The notes beneath the pieces were generated by a model, which worked only from the letters and a program-made list of their open reading frames with translations, made no database searches and was not told where the DNA came from. 64,000 nucleotides of DNA from an uncultured Neptuniibacter sp. (lineage in GTDB: Bacteria > Pseudomonadota > Gammaproteobacteria > Pseudomonadales > Balneatricaceae), in contig NZ_CANMIR010000005.1 in the NCBI RefSeq assembly GCF_947498015.1, positions 244,924 through 308,923 on the forward strand. The letters run 5' to 3'. The translations under genes were made by a program, and so were the position numbers. Shown piece after piece: positions 59,898-64,000 of the stretch. Within the stretch, counting starts at the first letter, position 1; every line of letters begins with the position of its first letter.

Positions 59898-61121
59898 ATG
59901 CCGGTTAAGGTCCTTATTGTTGATGACTCAGGTTTTTTTCGTCACCGCATAAGTGACCTTTTGTCCGGGGATAACCGTATCGAGGTAGTCGGCACGGCTC
60001 AGAATGGAAAAGAGGGTGTCGAGCAGGCAAAAAGGCTGAAACCTGATCTCATTACGATGGATGTTGAGATGCCTCAGATGAATGGCATTGAAGCGGTCCG
60101 TATCATAATGAGAGAAGCGCCTACCAATATCCTGATGTTATCTTCCCTTGCTCATGAGGGGGCTCAGGTGACATTACAGGCTTTGGAAGCGGGTGCACTG
60201 GATTATCTCTCCAAAGATATGCGAGCCTGGATGGAACATTCAGCTTCGCTTGAGAAACAGCTTAGGGACAAAGTGGTTGAATTGGGACGTTCACGCCATG
60301 CAAAACAGCGTAGTTCGTTTATATCATCACCTGCTTCTTCTGTGTCCGGTAAGTCTATGGTTTTCAGGCCTGAGCCAGAGACCAAACCTGAAACTGCTGC
60401 CCGAAGATCTCCTTTGGCTGGAAGGCGAACTGTGGGTGAATCACCCGCAAATGTGACGCCATCTCCGCGTAAATCTGCTCCGTTAGCATCGAGCCGTCCT
60501 CAGGTAGATACTCCTATTGCTCAGCGCCGTTCCTTCTCTAAAGCTGTGATCCCTTCCGGTTGTAAAATTGTAGTGATCGGGTCCTCAACAGGGGGGCCTG
60601 CTGCTCTTCAGCAGATATTGACACAGCTGCCAGCTAACTTTCCTCATCCAATCCTATTAGTTCAGCATATGCCAAAAACTTTTACATGTGTTTTTGCCTC
60701 GCGTTTAGATCAGCAGTGCAATATCGCAGTAAAAGAAGCGGAGGATGGTGATGCTCTTCTCCCGGGTCGGGCGCTCCTTGCACCTGGGGGGCACCAGATG
60801 ATTATCGATCCCCGAAACCCGAATAAAATACGAATTATGCCGGGTGATGAACGGTTAACCTATAAACCCAGTGTCGATGTGACGTACGCTTCTGTGGCCA
60901 AGAGTTTTGGTCGAAATGTCCTGGGAATAATACTGACAGGGATGGGGGCTGATGGCTGTGATGGCGCTCAGCTGTTACGTCAACAGGGCGCTACCATGTG
61001 GGCTCAAAATAAAGAGAGCTGTACGATCTATGGTATGCCGCAAGCTGTGATAAATGCGGGATTGGCAGATCAGATACTGGATCTCAGCGAATTTGGTCCG
61101 ATTCTGAGTGGAAGCAGGTAG
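59898..61121 (+). CDS. cheB: Chemotaxis methylesterase CheB
   Basis: CheB demethylates/deamidates chemoreceptors. The 407-residue protein has a receiver (phosphate acceptor Asp55 in TMDVEMPQ), a long Ser/Arg/Pro-rich linker and the methylesterase domain with catalytic Ser (IGSSTGGPA), His (LVQHMPK) and Asp (TGMGADG). GGAG lies 7-8 bases before ATG 59898, preferred over TTG 59895. cheR is not in the window. Confidence 0.95.
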   Translation: MPVKVLIVDDSGFFRHRISDLLSGDNRIEVVGTAQNGKEGVEQAKRLKPDLITMDVEMPQMNGIEAVRIIMREAPTNILMLSSLAHEGAQVTLQALEAGALDYLSKDMRAWMEHSASLEKQLRDKVVELGRSRHAKQRSSFISSPASSVSGKSMVFRPEPETKPETAARRSPLAGRRTVGESPANVTPSPRKSAPLASSRPQVDTPIAQRRSFSKAVIPSGCKIVVIGSSTGGPAALQQILTQLPANFPHPILLVQHMPKTFTCVFASRLDQQCNIAVKEAEDGDALLPGRALLAPGGHQMIIDPRNPNKIRIMPGDERLTYKPSVDVTYASVAKSFGRNVLGIILTGMGADGCDGAQLLRQQGATMWAQNKESCTIYGMPQAVINAGLADQILDLSEFGPILSGSR

Positions 61122-61127
61122 CAGAAT

Positions 61128-61868
61128 ATGGATATAACAGCGATATTAGGTGTTTTATTAGCTTTTGCAGCAGTACTTGGGGGTAACTTCCTAGAAGGGG
61201 GGCAGTTTCAGGAACTATTAAACCTGCCAGCTGCCGCAATCGTCATTCTGGGGACTCTGGCTGCAGCTATTATCCAGTCGCCCCGTCAGGATGTATCTCG
61301 TGCTGTTAAATTGATCGGCTGGGCATTTGGGGATAATCAGCAGGATGTTAAAGGCAGCATCGATAAAATTGTGCAATGGTGTATAGTCGCGCGTCGCAAG
61401 GGGCTACTCGCACTTGAGAAAGAGGCTGAAAAAGAGAAAGACCCCTTTGTCAAAACAGGCTTGTTACTGTTAGTCGATGGTAAAGGCTCTGATGTCATTC
61501 GAAGTACATTAGAGGTGGACTTGATCACGTCGGAGCAGCGCGATCTTCAGGGCGCAAAAGTGATTGAAAGCATGGGCGGCTATGCGCCTACACTTGGCAT
61601 TATTGGAGCTGTGCTGGGTTTGATTCATGTTATGAGTAATCTTTCTGATCCAGATGGGCTTGGCGCTGGCATAGCAACCGCTTTTGTCGCAACCATATAC
61701 GGTATAGGGATTGCGAATCTGTTTCTGATACCTGTGGCAAATAAGATTAAAACCCTGGTGCTAATGCGCTACCAGCATCAGGAGATGGTGTTAGAGGGAC
61801 TGATGTTTATCGCAGAAGGGCAAAACCCCAAAGCGATTCAACAGCGCCTTCAGGGATATATGAGATAA
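61128..61868 (+). CDS. motC: Flagellar stator protein MotC (MotA/PomA family)
   Basis: The 246-residue protein has four membrane segments and a large cytoplasmic loop (about 60-140), the MotA/PomA layout. Conserved patterns are GGYAPTLGIIGAVLGLIHVMSNL and the charged loop EKEAEKEKDPFVKTGL. Placed after cheB and before motD, as in Pseudomonas motCD. Ion specificity (H+ or Na+) cannot be fixed from this alone. Confidence 0.92.
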   Translation: MDITAILGVLLAFAAVLGGNFLEGGQFQELLNLPAAAIVILGTLAAAIIQSPRQDVSRAVKLIGWAFGDNQQDVKGSIDKIVQWCIVARRKGLLALEKEAEKEKDPFVKTGLLLLVDGKGSDVIRSTLEVDLITSEQRDLQGAKVIESMGGYAPTLGIIGAVLGLIHVMSNLSDPDGLGAGIATAFVATIYGIGIANLFLIPVANKIKTLVLMRYQHQEMVLEGLMFIAEGQNPKAIQQRLQGYMR

Positions 61869-61871
61869 TTT

Positions 61872-62807
61872 ATGCCTCGCCGCAGATTACCTGAAGATAG
61901 TATCCGCAATGACCGTTGGGTTATTTCGTATGCTGACTTCATTACTCTGCTATTCGCTTTTTTTGTTGTTATGTATGCGATCTCTTCAGTGAACGAAGAG
62001 AAATATAAAAGTTTGACGGAAGCGCTGTCCGGAGTCTTTGTGGGTTTGGATCAGGCGATTGATATCAACAATGCGCCAGGGCTGGGACGGAGTGAGAGTG
62101 GGATAGGTATCTTTGCCGGTGGTAACGCCGACTTGGATGCGCCTAAAGTGACGATTGCGCCACCGGATCAGAAAGAGACAGAATCTCTGCATGCTTTAGA
62201 GGAAACCTTAAAAGTCAATTTCTCCCAATTAGTAGATGAAGGGCAGTTGGTTGTTACCGGAAATGATCTTTGGGTCGCTATAGAGTTAAGGTCCAGCTAT
62301 CTGTTTTCGTCCGGTGGTGCGTTGCCTAATATCCTGGCAGATCAGTTATTGGAAAAAATAGCGGAGTTGCTGAAGGGAGACGCTAACCCTATTCATGTAG
62401 AGGGCTTTACTGATAACCAACAGATCTCTACAGATGCGTATCCCTCTAACTGGGAGTTATCTGCTGCCAGGGCTGCTGCAGTGGTCAGATTGCTAGCGCA
62501 GTTTGGGGTAGACCCTAAGCGTATGGCCGCAGTGGGCTATGGCGAATTTCAGCCCGCTTACAGCAATAGAACGGCAGAGGGACAGCGTCTGAATCGACGT
62601 GTTCTGATTGTAGTCTCACGCGATGAAAAGGTACGAAGGTTGATCTCCTCTTTCGGAAGTCAGCAGGTAAGTGAAGATGCGATATCTACACTGCTGGCGA
62701 ATCCAGAAGAGGAGGTTATTCCTGTCATTGAACAGATTGAAACCGGTGATGGTGGTGTTTTGTTCCGTAGAGCAGAGCCCGAGCCCTCTCAACAGGAAGA
62801 TAGATAG
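61872..62807 (+). CDS. motD: Flagellar stator protein MotD (MotB/PomB family)
   Basis: The 311-residue protein has one N-terminal membrane segment with the ion-binding Asp22 (ISYADFITLLFAFFVVMYA), a linker, and a C-terminal OmpA-like peptidoglycan-binding domain (VEGFTDNQQI, NWELSAARAAAVVRLL). It starts 3 bases after motC. It pairs with MotC as stator; another stator set may exist elsewhere. Confidence 0.93.
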   Translation: MPRRRLPEDSIRNDRWVISYADFITLLFAFFVVMYAISSVNEEKYKSLTEALSGVFVGLDQAIDINNAPGLGRSESGIGIFAGGNADLDAPKVTIAPPDQKETESLHALEETLKVNFSQLVDEGQLVVTGNDLWVAIELRSSYLFSSGGALPNILADQLLEKIAELLKGDANPIHVEGFTDNQQISTDAYPSNWELSAARAAAVVRLLAQFGVDPKRMAAVGYGEFQPAYSNRTAEGQRLNRRVLIVVSRDEKVRRLISSFGSQQVSEDAISTLLANPEEEVIPVIEQIETGDGGVLFRRAEPEPSQQEDR

Positions 62808-63589
62808 ATGCATGTATGGTCTGTGGCCAACCAGAAAGGTGGGGTCGGTAAAACAACGACAGTCGTAACCGTAGCGGGCTTGCTTGCGGAAGTTGGTTAC
62901 CGTGTTTTATTGATAGATCTTGACCCGCATGGATCGCTGACGAGCTACTTTGGCTACGATCCTGATGAGCTTGATGACAGTGTTTATGATCTGTTTACAG
63001 GTGATAGGAAAGTACAGAAGGAGGATGTAACCCGATTACTTCTCCGGAGCAGTCATGAGCGAATTGAACTCATACCCGCATCAACAGCGATGGCTACGTT
63101 AGAGCGTAAGGCAGTTGGTGAAGAGGGGATGGGGCTTCAGGTGGCGAAGGCATTGGCCCATGTAAAAGATCGTTATGATTATGTATTGATCGATAGCCCA
63201 CCCGTATTGGGGGTTCTGATGGTGAATGCCCTCGCGGCCTGTCAGCATCTGCTGGTTCCTGTCCAGACTGAATTTCTTGCTCTTAAAGGGCTTGAGCGCA
63301 TGGTGCGAACTATCAATATGATCAACCGCGCCCGTAGCAATAAATTATCCTTTACGATCATCCCGACTTTTTATGATCGTCGAACTCAGGCATCAGTTAG
63401 TAGTCTCAGGGAGTTGCATCATAGTTATCCTGATGAGATATCAAATGCAGTGATTCCGGTTGATACGAAATTCCGCAATGCCAGTATCCAGGGGGTCGTG
63501 CCCTCAGTTTTGGATTCGGGAAGTCGGGGCGTTCATTCATATGCGCGGATCCTGAGGTCAATGTTAGAGCGTCAGAAACAGGAGGTTCT

Positions 63590-63593
<4 letters not shown>
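62808..63593 (+). CDS. ParA-type ATPase ParC-like (polar chemotaxis array positioning)
   Basis: The 261-residue protein has the ParA deviant Walker A KGGVGKTT (10-17), [10 protein letters not shown] and DSPPVLG motifs. In Vibrio and Pseudomonas the ParA homologue in the che cluster is ParC, which places chemoreceptor arrays at the pole with ParP. The order here (motD, this gene, a Pro-rich CheW-type gene) matches that arrangement. The start is the first codon after the motD stop; it overlaps the next gene by 4 bases. Confidence 0.87.

Positions 63594-64000
<407 letters not shown>

Overview
The window looks like chromosomal DNA of a motile marine gammaproteobacterium, probably Oceanospirillales (Oceanospirillaceae-like). 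Evidence for this is the Pseudomonas/Vibrio-type polar flagellar hierarchy (fleQ-fleS-fleR, flhF-flhG, fliA, cheYZAB, a motC/motD-type stator pair, a ParC-like ATPase and a ParP-like protein), RegA/RegB redox regulators, the CrbS/CrbR acetate system and an EF-P beta-lysylation set. The exact genus cannot be fixed from sequence reading alone. Gene density is high and nearly all operons are intact. The one clearly accessory region is at about 4.3-7.6 kb.

Layout. (1) 0.3-4.3 kb: a nitrogen cluster. A formate/nitrite-family channel is preceded by a sigma-54-type promoter and an RNA leader that matches the two-hairpin ANTAR (NasR/NasT) antiterminator motif followed by an intrinsic terminator. Next come a PP2C phosphatase/protein kinase fusion, cyanase and a DUF1820 protein. 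(2) 4.3-7.5 kb: four integron gene cassettes with four recognisable attC sites and no integrase in the window (a CALIN). The cassettes are AT-richer than the flanks and encode two unknown small membrane proteins, a HEPN-like protein and a membrane-anchored PD-(D/E)XK-like protein. A LexA-type SOS box lies at the left border. (3) 7.6-19.2 kb: housekeeping genes: M48 protease, two TM2-domain proteins, an EF-hand-like protein, epmB/efp/epmA, an amino-acid ABC permease and binding protein, a C-S lyase, leuA, a HolD-like protein and rimI. (4) 19.3-21.8 kb: a CbiM-like membrane protein behind an FNR/Anr-like box, and a RegA/RegB redox two-component pair.

(5) 22-25.9 kb: fleQ-fleS-fleR, the flagellar regulatory cascade. 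(6) 26-37.9 kb: an acetate module: acs, the CrbR-like regulator, the transporter-fused sensor CrbS, the DUF4212/sodium:solute symporter pair, a cNMP/CBS/DUF294 protein and a DEDDh exonuclease. (7) 38-64 kb: a single-direction flagellar and chemotaxis supercluster, fliEFGHIJK, fliLMNOPQR, flhBAFG, fliA, cheYZAB, motCD, parC and the 5' part of a parP-like gene. The last gene contains long in-frame hexanucleotide (Glu-Pro) repeats and runs off the window.

The parts connect. FleQ (with boxes before fleQ and fliE), FleS/R and FliA would drive the supercluster. FlhF, FlhG and ParC would place the flagellum and chemoreceptor arrays at the pole. CrbSR probably controls acs and the acetate symporter. 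A shared DE(I/V/F)(D/E)xLL motif in FliM, CheZ and three times in the CheA linker suggests a common CheY-docking peptide.
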